Source: Lethocerus indicus (taxonomy: Eukaryota; Arthropoda; Insecta; Hemiptera; Belostomatidae). From it: a stretch of DNA of 64,000 nt. Where the stretch lies: positions 8,238,034 to 8,302,033 of the forward strand of contig JACDQD010000006.1 in the NCBI GenBank assembly GCA_019843655.1, given 5' to 3'. Position numbers and translations under genes: made by a program. Position 1 is the stretch's first letter, and each line of letters begins with the position of its first letter. The notes beneath the pieces are model-generated. The model was not told where the DNA came from. It worked only from the letters and a program-made list of their open reading frames with translations, and did no database searches. This document shows positions 37,701-52,200 of this stretch, in pieces.

Positions 37701-40700
37701 CTGCCCTCTTCTAACTCGAGCTCTCGCCTCCTAGTCGACATTTTATATCCGCCCGACCTTTTCTTACTTGACACCTGTCCGTCGGAAACGATACAAAATG
37801 TTAACACTTCACTCAACCCGCGATATAGACATCATTTAATCAAACCTTTGGTATAAAAATCTTTGCAAAATACGCAGCAGTCCTCCAGCCAAGTCATGTC
37901 CAATCACCGTTTTCAGCGACACTGTATGACAATATCCGACGCCGGTATGAAATTTCATCCACTAAAACCATTTTATCATTCGTGTGTAATATAATCCTGA
38001 ACAGTGAATCCCATACTGAACATAATACTAGTTCTTGGAGATGTCTGACTTGTTACGGACCGTATTCCGAAATATTATGAAGGTTTCAGCGTGATTACAA
38101 ACGGCCTAATGTTTGAATGTATCATCGATACATTGTCCCTGAGTGACTGTAACTCGTTCGGGGTGTATGACACATATTATTAGTTTTGTACTCCTTGTTA
38201 CATAAATTAAAAAAAAAAAACAGGCATCTACCAGTATTTCAGACTGGGTTTATTAAATTAAATTTTCTGTTTTCATGGACCGCCGAGTTTATTTCCAGCG
38301 TCTCGTTAGCAGCTCCCTCCACGAAAATGAAAAGTATACCTCGTTTAGTATAACAGTTGGGCACGGAATGAATATATACATTTCGTACGTTTGACAATAT
38401 CACGCGAGGTTTAGGATTTAACACGACGTTTACCAATGGTTGGGGGGAGGGGGTTTCTAGGCGCAACTTTATAGGTATGGTGCTGCCCCACTGCCTTTCC
38501 TCCTATCGAAAAGGCTTTTATTTACGCCTCCTTCGGTTTTTTTGATTATTAATTCTAAAAATTGTTCGTATTTATGAGAACCGGTTTCAAATAAAGCTAT
38601 CGAGAGTTGTTTTAGGCGCCGCTTTTGGGCCTAACGACCAGTCTCCGAGCAGGCCGACCCGGGAGAAATTAAATAGTTTCGTTGCCCATTTAAATGCCCG
38701 CCTTCGGGTTTGAATGATTTTGTTTAAATAAAACGGCCGTGTCTTTTACGACCGGGAATTCGATAGCTCTCGGCCATTAAGATAGCTCGTGAATTACAAA
38801 ATGTTTCAATATTGCATCCAGATCAGAAGCGGGCAGTGAAAATTGGGTTTACCAATAAAATAAAACCGTGGACATGGCCTAAGAGACCGATATTTCAAAT
38901 TGTATGCCGGCTGTCACATTCGAAAATATTTTACACTTTGAATGTTTTTTACACTCGTGTTAGCCGGATGAATTTAGCTAGCGATTTTGTTTTTATCAAT
39001 TAACCTCTTGTAATTATTTTCCTTTAAAAATATGGCCATCTTGTATGTGTTTATTTTGACTTTCCATCCGTCTAATTTGTTTAATTCAATCACATTTAAT
39101 AGGGAAGACGAAATATTTCATCCATGTAACCTTGGCTTACATGGAAATTACATAGAAAAATGGTAAAAAAAGGGAGTGGAAAATTGTATCAGTGATTACA
39201 TTCCAAACTCACGAGGATGTTTTAATCCAAGTTCAAGTGCTAAGTGTCCCAGATGGTTCAAAGTAAGTAGGGTATTTTAATTAAGGCAAGTAGGTAACTC
39301 AAAATGGAATTGCTTTCTCGAAATTGGTTCGTCCCTTTTCTTTAGGGTCGGAGGACGTTGGAGCAGAAACCAATAAATTACTTTTCAATTTTCCATCTAA
39401 ACCGAATTCAATTGAATGCAAACGATTTCGAGGATTGACGAAAACATCGTGGTAATCCAATAGACCGGAAAGGTGTTATTACAGAAGGTGCCAAAATTTG
39501 CTTTTTGAAATCGCCCCGGCGTCATGTGGGGACGAACTATGGTCTCCGGGCATAAAAAACAGGTCGATGGAGACACTGGTAAAAAAATGTGAGTCGAAAA
39601 TATTTTCCTTTTCTCTCTCCTATTCAGAAGACAGAAAAAGGTAAAACGAAACATTTAAATGTGTTAAAGCTCCGGAGGATATTATGCAGACGCTGTTAGG
39701 GTGTGACCAACAGGGGCATGCAAATGGGACCGGTGCCTTACCCAGCATTAGGAACAAGGCGACTCCAGCCGGGTCATTTCCTCTGGTCAGATGGCTCGGA
39801 AAAAATCCTGTAAATAATTTTCCGACATTTCCATCGTGTATTTTCCAGGCTGGGACTGCTAACGCAGGACCACCTTGGATTGCAAATATATAAGAGAATG
39901 AGCCATAAACGAAATGAATAGAGAATGAACAGATTTACCTAGTAGGTCAATTTTAACCTCAATTGAACCAATTGTGTTTGATATTAGCCAATCATATACA
40001 ACGCGCATAATAGGTATGATTTCGTTATAGTTCATGATAAATGTGTGTAACTGTTCTGTAAGTAAATCGAAACCGATTGGATACAGTAACACAAAGGAGG
40101 GTAAGGACATCGGCCGTAAATATGCCATCGTAACCATTTAGTGCGATACGATTTAATATAACCGTTGAGATTATTATGGAACTCTGAATATGATATCTGA
40201 ACAGTGATTTAGTTAAACTGGACGTTTTCCTATAAAATGGTTCGAAAGTCACAAAAGAATCCGTTGTAAGTTATGCAGATGTCGTGGCAGAGGGAGAAAG
40301 TGGATGGCCGCCTATTAAAAGCTTTTATCCGCACACCGCCGCAGCGTTTTGATTTAATAATGTTATTATGCTAAAAACGAGTCGTAAATATTTTTGTTCT
40401 CCCTTTTAAGATAACATTGACATAAAGATCTTGATCGGCCCATTTTCAGAAGCCCGTGAAAGAATCTAAACGGCATTCTTTCCGTTCCGGTCCGACACGT
40501 CGTGAACCTTAATGTGAATAAACATGAGTCGGGGGACGCAGACAAATAAGCGAGCTCCGGCCCCATTTATTATTCACCCGTTTTTACACAAACCTCAGCC
40601 CTGCACCTTCATTTGTATCGCTTTCACTAGTAATCTGCAACTATTCTAACATTAGTAGATAATACATATTAGTAGACAATATATATCCTGAAAAAGAGAT

Positions 40701-43700
40701 CTTCTTACGCTGTAAACAGTCTGTCCCAATCCCTTCAGGTATTCATCCATACTTTTATCAGAATCGGACACTGGTGAAGTTCCTCTGTAGGGATTGTGTA
40801 AATTTCCGTTCTAATAGTGCCTAATCTATTTTCACTATCTGCACTAGTTTCGCCATTCTCTGTCAGGCCTACTATTGTTTTTTAAAGCCCTTCTGGAGGC
40901 GTGTGCTGTCACCACCTGTAGCGCTCATATGTGCTCACCGTTTCGAATACCGATAGGCGAGAAGTAAAAAGCCTTTCTATTTTAGATCCGTACCGATGTA
41001 CAAATGTTAAGTCCGCTGAGGTGTATACTCTCGGAAGGTTTCTCTTTCCAAAGCTTTGTCTTGTCCCTACAATAATAAAATTGACCTATACGGATTCTTT
41101 AGTTAATGAAGTTGTTAGTCAGTATGGATCGCTTCATACACGTTTTGGTAATAAAATCAATATAATTTCATAAACAATCAGTCCATTTTGATGTTCGGAC
41201 ACAGTTTTAATATTTGATTTTAAATTATTGTAATTTTACGAAAGAAATTATTTATCCAGAATAGGACAGCATAAAATAAACCATTACACATCAACATTAT
41301 GTCATTTTTTTTTATTAGTCGTCTCGCAGCTATTGAGTTAATGTCTTAATCTCTTGGCGTTCGAATCGTGTTTTCATTTTCGTTATCGTCTAGATCTAGA
41401 TACGGATAAAAAGTATGACGGGTGTTAACATTATATAACGTGTCGCAAGAGGGTGAAGGGAAGAACAGGAGTGTACTTCGTTTAGAGGCAGTAGAGACTC
41501 CCCCCCCCCCAACCCAATGACATTTGTAATTAAGAGGAGCGTAATAGGTTATGATGGGGACCGGGTACCGGTTCATTAATGTGTGGCCCAATCATTAATG
41601 TTATTTACGGGATACATTTGTGTATATTTATTGAGACCACACCAGGAGGATTACATCTTATTTGAGGGGGAATACCACGAGAGAAAGTCATTGCCTATGT
41701 AAATTTCTGTTTCTTTTTCTTAACGAGTATAAGTTTTTCGTTATAAAGGTTTTTGAATAATTATTAAAATGAATAGTTGGAACTCCTTTGAGGCCGCACC
41801 GGCGTGGCTTAAATTTTAATCAATTTTTAATTGTATTTCCTTTAATGGAATAACAAAATGGCTGTGACTGTCATCAATCTACAGACTTTTGAAAGAATAT
41901 TACCCGAACCTAGAAAACATATATATAATAAAAAAATTTTTAAAAATAGCTTATTGTGGTCTGTTAGCGATGTATAGTCCACATAAAAAAGGAGTTGCAA
42001 ATTTAAAAACATATCCTAGGAATAGACCTTTAATTTCCTAATTAAAAATTGCAAGATTTATGACAATGCTATAACATTATAAAAACTTGATTAGACATTA
42101 GAGTTGACGGTGCGCTGAATCTCACCGTTAACAGCAGAACTTTTGTTAACAGTCCTAATCTAAATGGTACATATGTTCCACGGCCTTGAGAACAAACCAA
42201 CAACGGATCGGTAGGCAAGTTCATTATCATAAATCGGTAAATGGATGCGTTCCATGTTGAGGCGCCGATAGAGCCATTTTTATGATGGCCCCTATTTATG
42301 ATAGGCGGCCCCGGAGAGGTCGTTCGGCACAACTCACCTCCAGTTTCGTCAGCTCGTTATAACGCTTCTATTTAAGAGGCCGGCGGGCCACCCCCGGTAC
42401 AATAACTTGTTGACTATTTCCGTGTTTTACGAGCCCCCGACTCGGTCTAAGTAACGACCCCCGAGCGTCCGAACATCTGTACACGTTTTCATGGTTAAAG
42501 AATGGACACGAGCCGGCCCGAACGTTAAACTGCGGGGGCTTATACACACGATAACGACGCCTACGGCCTACATGCACGATGGGCCTGCTCCTGTATCTGG
42601 GACCGAATTATCTATCGGTTAAGCCGTGAGCGGCTCGGATGTGCTTTCAGCGTTATACTCGGTGTCGATGACTGCATTATGAAATCCGGTAATTGAATAA
42701 TGCTCGAGCAGAACCCGACTGTACCCTGTTCCCGTGTTGCTCTTGTGTGGGGACGATGATTTAACGTACCACCAACAACGGAATGGTCAGAAAACATTTA
42801 TTATAATAAGACATATGTTACTTTTATTATTGCATGCCGTCTTCTCTGTAACATATAATACACTCCAGTAGGTAGGTCGGCTAGGGTATTATTTTCCCCA
42901 TTACTTAATTTAGTTCTACAATATATTAATATGTAAAATTTTCTACAGCCATATAATTGTCAATATAAAAATAGAAACATTAGTACTATATGTAGAATAA
43001 AAGTAACAATTAAAAGAAATAAAGATGATAATAAGTTCCCGTATCAAAATTAGATGTCTTTTCTTATATCGCATTTTTTTCTTCCATTTAATTTAATTTC
43101 CACTATTAAGAACATAGATAATTGTAAGCAATGCTTCTTTTAGATTTTAAACGAGGGGTTCACATTTTCTTATAATGCTTCAAAAGTAAGATATAGTGAT
43201 TTCCATCGAAAACATTTGAAAGTTCTAAACAATCAGGTTTACGAACAGCCCTCGGCGTGTAATTGAAATTCGATGGAATTCAAAAGGGTCAGTTCATGAA
43301 AGATAAAAATATTTGTGCGAGATTCTTGTTATGAAATATATATAACGTGTATCGGTGATTGAGTTTCGCTAGAGGATTTAAATAACAATTCCCCTGTGTA
43401 CGATTTTTCGAAAGAGTCCGGCGTCAAAATAAATCACGGTCCCTTCCGGGTAATCCAATTTCAATCGGGCGTCAGTGACAATTCGGCCATAATTTTGAAG
43501 CGTCCCGGCCATCACTTCACGTCCAACCAGGCGGGCAAACAACCATAAACCGAATTAAATATGATTTGCCTCCTATCGCGTCTTGTTGCGCTGAACAATT
43601 TACACTTAGATAACAGGAGAGTGTAGGAACCGAAAACCGTCCTAATTTATGGTTCCATTCATATCTTTTAAATAATTTCTATGGTATAAGATCTAATAAC

Positions 43701-46700
43701 CTATAAGATTATCTATCTTGAAATGTGTGTGCGGCATTTTTAGTGTACTTTTATTGTCAATTGGAAATGAAATAGTTCATGTTCATGAAGTATTCTAATA
43801 ATCATAAGTGAAACTACCGATATCGCACCGGGGATTATTTTTCTCCGTTTAAACACAATGTCGGTTTATTATTTTAGAATGAGGAGAATTTCTACGTCGA
43901 ACATACTGAGGTTTTCCCTCCCTTTTTGGTGATAGGGCGTCGCGTGCCTTTCAGAAAATCCACCGGCGGCTTTTCCCTTTTTTCCGCGCCCCCGAATGAC
44001 CTCTTTTGATTCAGCCCCTTATTGAATCTAAACTACTATTAGTAGCACAAACATTATCGATCCAGTGGGGGGTCCCCTCTTAACCTAACCCGCTGCCACC
44101 CTCCCCTCAAACAGTTATAAATCGTAGCCATTCTTGAAAGCCAAGCAAAGCGGCACTCCCCAACCCCTACAGACCACCTTCACTTATTGCAAAATAAAGC
44201 ATTAATGGTTGGGACACACAATGAAACTCGTGTAGTGGGTAAATCGACTTTTACCTCACCCCACTATAGTCATATTTCATCGACAATAATCATGCACCAC
44301 CCCCACTCCTCCACCCCTCCCCCTCGCACTCAAGAAATCGTGTCGTGCCATGGAAAGTTGTTAAATGTAAATTAATGCCACAGTTTGTGACCGTTTTGAA
44401 AGCTGTCATGCGATATTAGCGCGCTGTAGTGTCGGGAGCTCCAACTTTTAAGACTTGTAATTCCCAGGAATTAGGGAACACTTTAGTGGCGTAGATTGGC
44501 CGCCCTTTCATTCAGCGCGGAACTCAATTTTACTACCCGGTTGTATTAAATATTCATACGGTAATAAATTCGAGGAAAAATTTATTTTCGTCCGCTCTTA
44601 TGGAAAATGAAGTACTTACCGGGGCGTGCCGAATGTTTCGAAACTTGGAAGTGTTGGAGTCACTTAAACTATTAAGCATTATTTTAAGGTATTTGTGAAA
44701 GGAATATCAAACACTCCATTTTACCTTTGCCACTGCCGTTTCTTTGTTTGATCCTACACTGGAATTTTTTTAGCGTATCCATGCTAGCATTCAACATGTT
44801 CGAGTTGAATAAATACATCCGATATTTTGATTATAAATATATCGATAATTTTATTTATGATTTAGGGATTAATATAATACAATATTCTTTAAACGATAAC
44901 ATTTTTGGAAAAAATTATTCACGAGACAAAATATTTATAAGACACTGATTGATTTTCGACTGTAAATAATAAAGGGACTGATAGGCCGCCAGAGCTGATT
45001 TAAAACCCGCTAACCTCAACAATCACAAAGCACCTGTTTTATATTTAAATGTTTCTGCGCTGCCGTATATTTCCAAGAACCGTGGTAACGAACCAACGAT
45101 GGACAAACGACCACTGGGTACATTTTAACCGAGTTTAAAATAGGTACACGGAGATAATGCGGCGATCGCATAGTAAGTCCTATACGGCACTCCGGAGACA
45201 TGGGATATTCAATCGCAAATGGGATTTGAAGTGACCTTTGTCGGGGGAATTGGAAACCGGCCGTTTGACATACTTTATTCGGCTTTGGGCACCTCTTTAA
45301 TTACCACCCCCGGCTGTTTAATGGCGTTTAATTAGCTCCGCGAACGGTTTTGAAGCGTCATTTAGGGGGCTGTTGGGCGCCAGCCTTATGCGGATCGCCC
45401 ACGTTGCCGTTGGGGCCGGCCCCCGTATAATTTGCCCGTCATGAATTTTACATGATTGGCAGGAGTGCACTCTCCCGGCCGGGGCCTATTTAACGCGCAC
45501 CATTCCAAGGGCATTAAAAACTCGGATAAATGGAGGTTCTATATTTAAACCGACCGGGCTGCATATTGATTACAGACTGGGTGAGCCCCAGTGTTGTTTG
45601 TAATGCGGTCTGCGAGCCTCTCGGGACTGCGGTCTCCGGCCAACGCCTCCCCCTCCCCCCCTCAACCGGCTACCGTCTAGTGTTTCCCACCTTTTTCACT
45701 TTTTTAATTCTTTACAGCTAACGAACTCCCTTGTTCTGAAATTTAACGTAACCTCCACCCTGTTTTAATTAAGTCTTGATTATCTTGATAATCTGGGAAT
45801 CTCGGTTCTTCTTTTTCACTTTTATATCGAACAAATAAAGAAGAAAGAGAGGTATTTAGACGGAAATTAAGATTCGCTTTCGGGCGAGTATTTTGATTAT
45901 AGACGGAGACTGAATTTAATTCTCGTTATTATATGAAGGTATTGTTTGGAGGTTCCGCGAGAGTTGTTCTTAAACATTCTGCTGGCACATATGCGCACGA
46001 GTGTACCTTTATTTCATTAGGATTTTGATTATAAATCATTGCGTTTCTTTTTATTGTCAGTTTTGTTTAAGTACAATTTTAAATGAGGAGAAAATAAGGC
46101 ATCTGCATGTAAAGTTTGATTTCTTGTTCATAACTCGGTATAGAACTGCCTGTATGGCGTTGATTTGTTCTCCATTAGTGTGAATATGTAAACCACCATA
46201 TCAGAAACTGTCGTTGAGGTTCAAAATACTACTCGCTTAGTGTCTATTAGTAAATTAAAAGCGGATCACTTATATGATAAAACTAAAGAGAATCTGAGAA
46301 ATAAATTAGCATTACGGAGAATTGGATTCACTTTCCGGTCGGTAAATAATTCAGCCACCCACTTGGTCGGCCTAAAAGCTTATCTTAAATATACTACTAG
46401 TAACATCTGGTTGCTGTTCGTGTCAGAATAATATCCATTAATTTAAAAAGAGCATTCGAAATGCGCTAATTTCATGCAGATATAATTTAGGTTGAGCCTC
46501 GGTAACACAGGTAAACAATATTTGACGGCGTTATAGCCTGCAATGTTGAAATTTCCTGTCCTAATCTAAACTGCAAATAACAGTGATAATAAATCATCTA
46601 CCGTTGGTTTAAAATCTTCTTCAGAGATCGGATGGACTCGCATATATGAATACATAATAGATAAAAATATACATATAATAGACACCCTGAGTTTTCGGAG

Positions 46701-48997
46701 GAATGAAAAATTGGATATCTGCGCTCACGATTCATATTGCCGGTGTCGTGGACTTTAATATATTCACTCGATATATTGAATTTTCGCCTCAGTGAGGTGC
46801 GACTCCTCTATTTGGTAAACACACGACAACATTTGGTAAAACGAGCGACATAACCGTTCTCGTGACATTCCCAAAGATCGATCTCGCAATGCCCCGATAC
46901 CAGAGGTGTACAAGTGTATCGGTCCAGTAAACCCAAGACCAAAAGATAATATTATAAGGATATAATAAAGATATTATATTTTTGACAGAGATGCCATAAT
47001 CATGAAAATATCAATGATGGAATTGTGTTTATTAAGCGTGTTTTAGAACATTCCAGTTAATATTAGTACTGGAGCGAAAACAAGGATGCACGCTACAAAC
47101 TCCGATAAATATAACGAAGTTAAGAAATATTGCGAAACGGTTGCGTATCAATGCCTGTTCGGTTGGGCAAAACAAACAGGACGCCTCGCAGCGGTTGGGT
47201 TTCGGAAAAATCGAAACGATGTAAGTGCGGCGCTGGGCGGAGATGGCAGGGGGCCAGTCGAAAACCACCCCCGCCCGTTACCGCCCTCCGCCCGCTCGAG
47301 CTCGGACGGAAGGGGGCCGAACTATAGCCACTGGGGCCGGAGCTGCAATTAATGCGGAAAATTCCCAGCGACTTTCAATTTAAGCCCCGGTCTCCGCCAG
47401 CCGGGAACCGGGCTCGGCGAAAGCAATAAAGGGGCCGCGCGAACGCGCCAAAGAGAAAAATGGGAAAAGCTGTGGCCGCGGCGGCGGCCAATTGAAAAAC
47501 AGAACCGATGCATAATTCAAAGTTGGCCCCCGACACCGGAATGTATGCACGTTCAGTCTTGAAATATTGCCTCGAAAGTCGCATAATAGAAAAATACGCC
47601 GGGGGGGAGGGGGTGAACAAAATACAAGACGGGAACTAATATTTTTTCTAAATTAAACCACCCCAAATACGGCCCCATCCCCACGCACGAGGATACACCC
47701 GTTACTGGGGAAAATATAAATTTTTTCTCGTCAAAACGGAAAAACACGATATTCTTTCATGTGGCTGAATTAAATATGCCTCTCGTATAGAATGAATAGT
47801 ATATTTAGTATTTTCCAGTTCCCAAGTCCCAGAAAAAGCCACTACCGTCTTATATGAGATGTATTTCTTGGCTCGACGAAACATTACGTGGCAGTGTGAT
47901 TTTTTAAAATTTTCAAAACTACGATAGAGCATTTTGTTTTCAGGCGTAAATTAAATCATAAACAATAATAATAGATTGTATCGTAGTGAAATCGGCGGAT
48001 TGTTACACTCGGGCCAACCCGTTGGCAGTTATATAATTCGGCTGTAAATAAAACTTTTCGTCGCATTAAAGTTCTAGCCCTGAAAGTGAACGACCGTGAA
48101 ACATTTTATGGTAAACCGACCGATATTACCTTCCGATCGCCCAGATTGGGCCACGTGAAGAGGTAAGCATTTGACAGGGGCGGTAAGAAAATGAGTGGAA
48201 GGCCTACGCTGTTTCCGTGACCGATAGTCCCATAAATAATGCATAAGTATCCGGGACGGGGAGAAGGGGGAAAGGGGCAGGAAAAACATTTTTCCGCTGT
48301 GATTTCAACTCATTCCGGTTATTTACAGGAGCCGCTTATGAAAAAAAAATAAAAAAAAACCTGCCCCGAAATGCCTACAGTCCAAAAATATTATACTGGT
48401 TTCTTTTGTGTGGTCAAGGTCTGCGGTTTTAATGGTAAGTTTATCAAGGCTGATGAACCGAGCTCTACTCCCGGGACGGTAGCGCCTATCGACTCCGGTC
48501 GTTTGAAATTTCGCCTGTCTTCCCTTTATAAAAAACTTTTTTTTGAAGTTGATCACACCTATTGAGGATCTAGTTTTGAAACTTGAAATTGGACCAGAAA
48601 TGACTCGAAATGACTTTTCCCCACCTGCTCAAGATTGAAGGCTTAGTGTTGTAAAGCTATACATTAACCGGCTGATCGTATTTATAGACTGATAAGTGGG
48701 ATTAGCCGCGTGGTTTCCTCACTATCTAAAACGGGGAGGAACAGGAGTGCCATCCCAGGATGGACTCCCAACAAGAATTCGTGTTATCGAATCGCACTGT
48801 ATGATTTAAAAAATTATTGGAGCGACTTAAAGTAGAAAGAAAAAAAGGAATGAATAATTAATATCAGCGTTTGATACTACGGACCGTTTGTTTTACTTTC
48901 CAATATTGCGTTTGAGGCCAACAAATGGGAAATAGTGGAGGCGGCGGTGTGGTTCAGGTGTAAGAGGAAGAATGTGAAACTGGGGCGGTGGGCTGAG

Positions 48998-49053
48998 GAT
49001 AGTGATAGAGATAGTGATAGTGATAGGGGTAGGGGCAGGGCTAGGGGTTGGGG
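48998..49053 (+). repeat. GATAGT short tandem repeat running into a five-tract G-quadruplex motif
   Basis: An imperfect GATAGT/GATAGA repeat at 48998-49026 leads directly into G runs at 49026-49029, 49032-49035, 49038-49040, 49044-49047 and 49050-49053, with loops of 2-3 bases. The short loops and five tracts make this the best G-quadruplex candidate in the window. It lies on the + strand within intron 2. Confidence 0.65.
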
Positions 49054-49162
49054 CGGTGATTGAGTGGCGTTGTCTGGGCGGTGGGGCGCCAGACAAACCC
49101 CGCTGAAATTTTAACGATCCCGCTCGCCCTCACAGATTTCCTCCAGTCAGTCTCTGCCCTCT

Positions 49163-49210
49163 CTCTCGTCCTGCCCTCTCGTCCTGCCCTCTCGTCCTGC
49201 CCTCTCGTCC
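49163..49210. repeat. 13-bp minisatellite, about 3.7 copies
   Basis: The unit CTCTCGTCCTGCC is repeated perfectly at 49163-49175, 49176-49188 and 49189-49201, followed by a partial fourth copy to 49210. The copies are identical, so the expansion looks recent. Confidence 0.9.
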
Positions 49211-52200
49211 CGGTGAATATTTGAAAACCGCCGGACGGATTCTCTACACCACTCGCAGCCCCTAAACCCCTCATCCACTCACAGAAAATCGCTAGAAATG
49301 ACGCTGTCAATGCATTTGTTTCATTCTCGTAGACCGGCTCTAATCATATTGGAAGGAGTGCCTATTTCAACATTATATAAAGAAGGGACACTGTCTAAAA
49401 AAATATATAAATATTTATTTGTATTTGTCGCGAAATAGCTTTTTTTATATTTAATGCGGGACGTATAACAGCTGAAAAAAAAATAAAAAATATTTAATTC
49501 GAACCGCATATTATATTATTACAATGGTTTATTTACATAGAATTTATCTCGTGATTTACATAATAAATTGCAGTAGAATCAATTGGGTCGGTCCCAATTG
49601 TTTCAAGGTACAAAAGGCAATTTCATCAATGTCACTACGGTAGCAACAATGATACAGTAGACAGCGACAGTATAGTAAAAGTTATGCTTAATAAGTTGAG
49701 ATGGTAGAATAACTTCCATATTTATTTTAATTCCTTACGAAATTTCCAGTCAACAAATTTAGTCCCGGGAATCTACAACTTGTTTAATTTCATTAACACC
49801 GTTGAGCGGTTATTCAGACCACAGTTTCGTGCTCCTTTAGCGTTCAGTATCAATACGGGAGTGGATTTTTAGCATAAAAGTTTAACGCCGGGCAGATCAA
49901 GGAATGGGAAGGCCGAGGCCCTTTATGGTGGTCGGGTGGGGATATAAAGATTTTCCGGGAAAATTGCAATAGTCCAATATAAACCTGACCTAGTGGTCGT
50001 ATCCCGGCTGAATCTTTTTATCGCGACCGTTGTTGTTTCAGAAATGGGATGACTCGCGGGGAATTTCTCCCCGCACGGCGAGGGTGGGGCACGAACATGG
50101 ACAAATTCGTTAAATAAAGCTGTTTAATATAGTTTTTCATTTATCGCCCATTCCGAAGTCCGGAATATTGTAGGAGAAAGGTCCAATTTCCATCTAGTCG
50201 ATTTCAATCCCGTCATTGTTTCAATGTCCAGAGCGTTGACTTTATTAAATTTCACTGCGCTTTTACAGCTGAAGGAAATTATATAGTCCGCTCTTACCCA
50301 TGCAACATATACAGTTTTATTTTTAACTCCTGTATTTGTATTTTTCGATTTTGTCTGTCGGTTCAGTTACTCATTTTGTTTATTCACGTGGCCTTCCATT
50401 CTCAGACTCAGGAGAGGACCATGATGTCGCGCGCTTTTGAAAAATGTGTTAGTCTTTTGCCAGACCGGTCTCGGCTGCTCGCCATTTTCAGTAGCGGTGT
50501 GAGTCACTTCGGCACGTTAGACGCTTGTGTGGGGCATCCTGTTTGCACTGTCGCTTATCTCACCACGAAGGCACGAGTGAAATAAGAGTTTCTTTCGCGA
50601 AGTATATGTCCGCATTACATTGCGGCTCATGAAATCAACATGAACATAAATCATTATATATATTTTAAAAGAATGTCAACCTCCTGTTCCGGTTGCAAAT
50701 ATACCGAATTATTAGTTGCCGGTAGCTCTGTCCCCTCCCTTCGCCGCCCCCTTCCCCAACATTCAACCCCTTCCGCAACCGGCAGTTGAAGTCCTGAAAC
50801 GATGTAACAAAGTTCTTTTCTCAAGTTTCTGTGGGAAAAAAAGAACTCGGGAGAAGCGAAAGGATTGGCCAACCGCACCAACTCTTGTATCGCACACCTT
50901 CGCCCTTCGCCCAAATATTTTTATCGACCTTTCTGAGTTCATTGCCCTCTTCAAATGCCGAATTTGTATTTAAGGACTCCCGTCAGTTCATCGGTTAACA
51001 GTTGCGTTTTCATTAACGCCGTATCCAGCAAAAACCTGGATACATATTTTTTTGATAGATATCAGAACAAACTGACAGAACATATTTAACGTCAACAACT
51101 TTAATGTAATTAAAGTTTAAATAATTGTATAATGTAACAGCGAATTGACCCTCCAACATAATGCATAATGTTGGCTTATTTCTTTTCAATAATAACGTTG
51201 GATGAAAATCATATTCTTTAATCGCAACAAGATAATTATAATTTAGTTCGGTAATTTGTTCCGGAATTAGTGGAATTTTAATCTCCTGTTTTAAATAGAA
51301 TTCTCCTGTATTGCTCTTCTTTAAAGAAGTCTGGAAGCTTACAACCTTGTTGAAACGGTGAAAATATAACGCCTTTACAAACGCATTTACAGAGAGACTT
51401 CAGTACAATGGTGAATCTAGTTAAAGTGGAAAAATCTCATCTTGGTCTTTCAAACCTTCATCTGGAGCATTGTTAATAGAGGATAGGGTTAGCGGGGCCA
51501 TGAACCCTCTTCACCGGCCCCACCCCTCCGCCCACCGCCCATTTATGCCATTTATACCCTCCCAATAAAACATTGGATTGCACCGCGGCTCATGCATTTT
51601 TATTAACAGTTCGTTGTGCGGCTAATCTCAGTGTAGGGCCCTCTCCGCCGGAATGGCCGACGTTTGACTGCGTCGTAAACGAGACGGAAAGATATAAAGG
51701 GGCTTACCATAAAATATGAAATTCATAATGTCTAAAATCTTTGACCGTTAAATGAACTCCGATGGCCTCGAATCTTTTACGTCTGCGATGCACAAAAGAC
51801 CGCAGGCAGAACTGCAGACTGCTTATTTGTTGTTTTTATTGGTCGGGGAACGGGAATTCGGTACTGATAATAATTTCCTAACCGGTCAGTCTATTGTAGA
51901 ATATATTTCCAATGTTTCTTACAAACAAAAAAATTGTGGCTGAACAATGAAACTTTACTATACAGTAATTTTCAAAAACCGCGTGGACACCGGATGTCGA
52001 ACAGCGTTAGGCCAAATTTCGATGGTCTACAAACTCAAATTTCATGTATCACTAAACATTCTTCTTCTTCTATGTCCCTCATCTGTAAACGTTCAATAAT
52101 CAATTATTTTTACCGAAAAACAAATCTGTGAAATCGTCGATAAATTGCCGAAAAATTGAAAAATTGAAAAATTCGACGAAGTATCAAATATTAAGTATAA

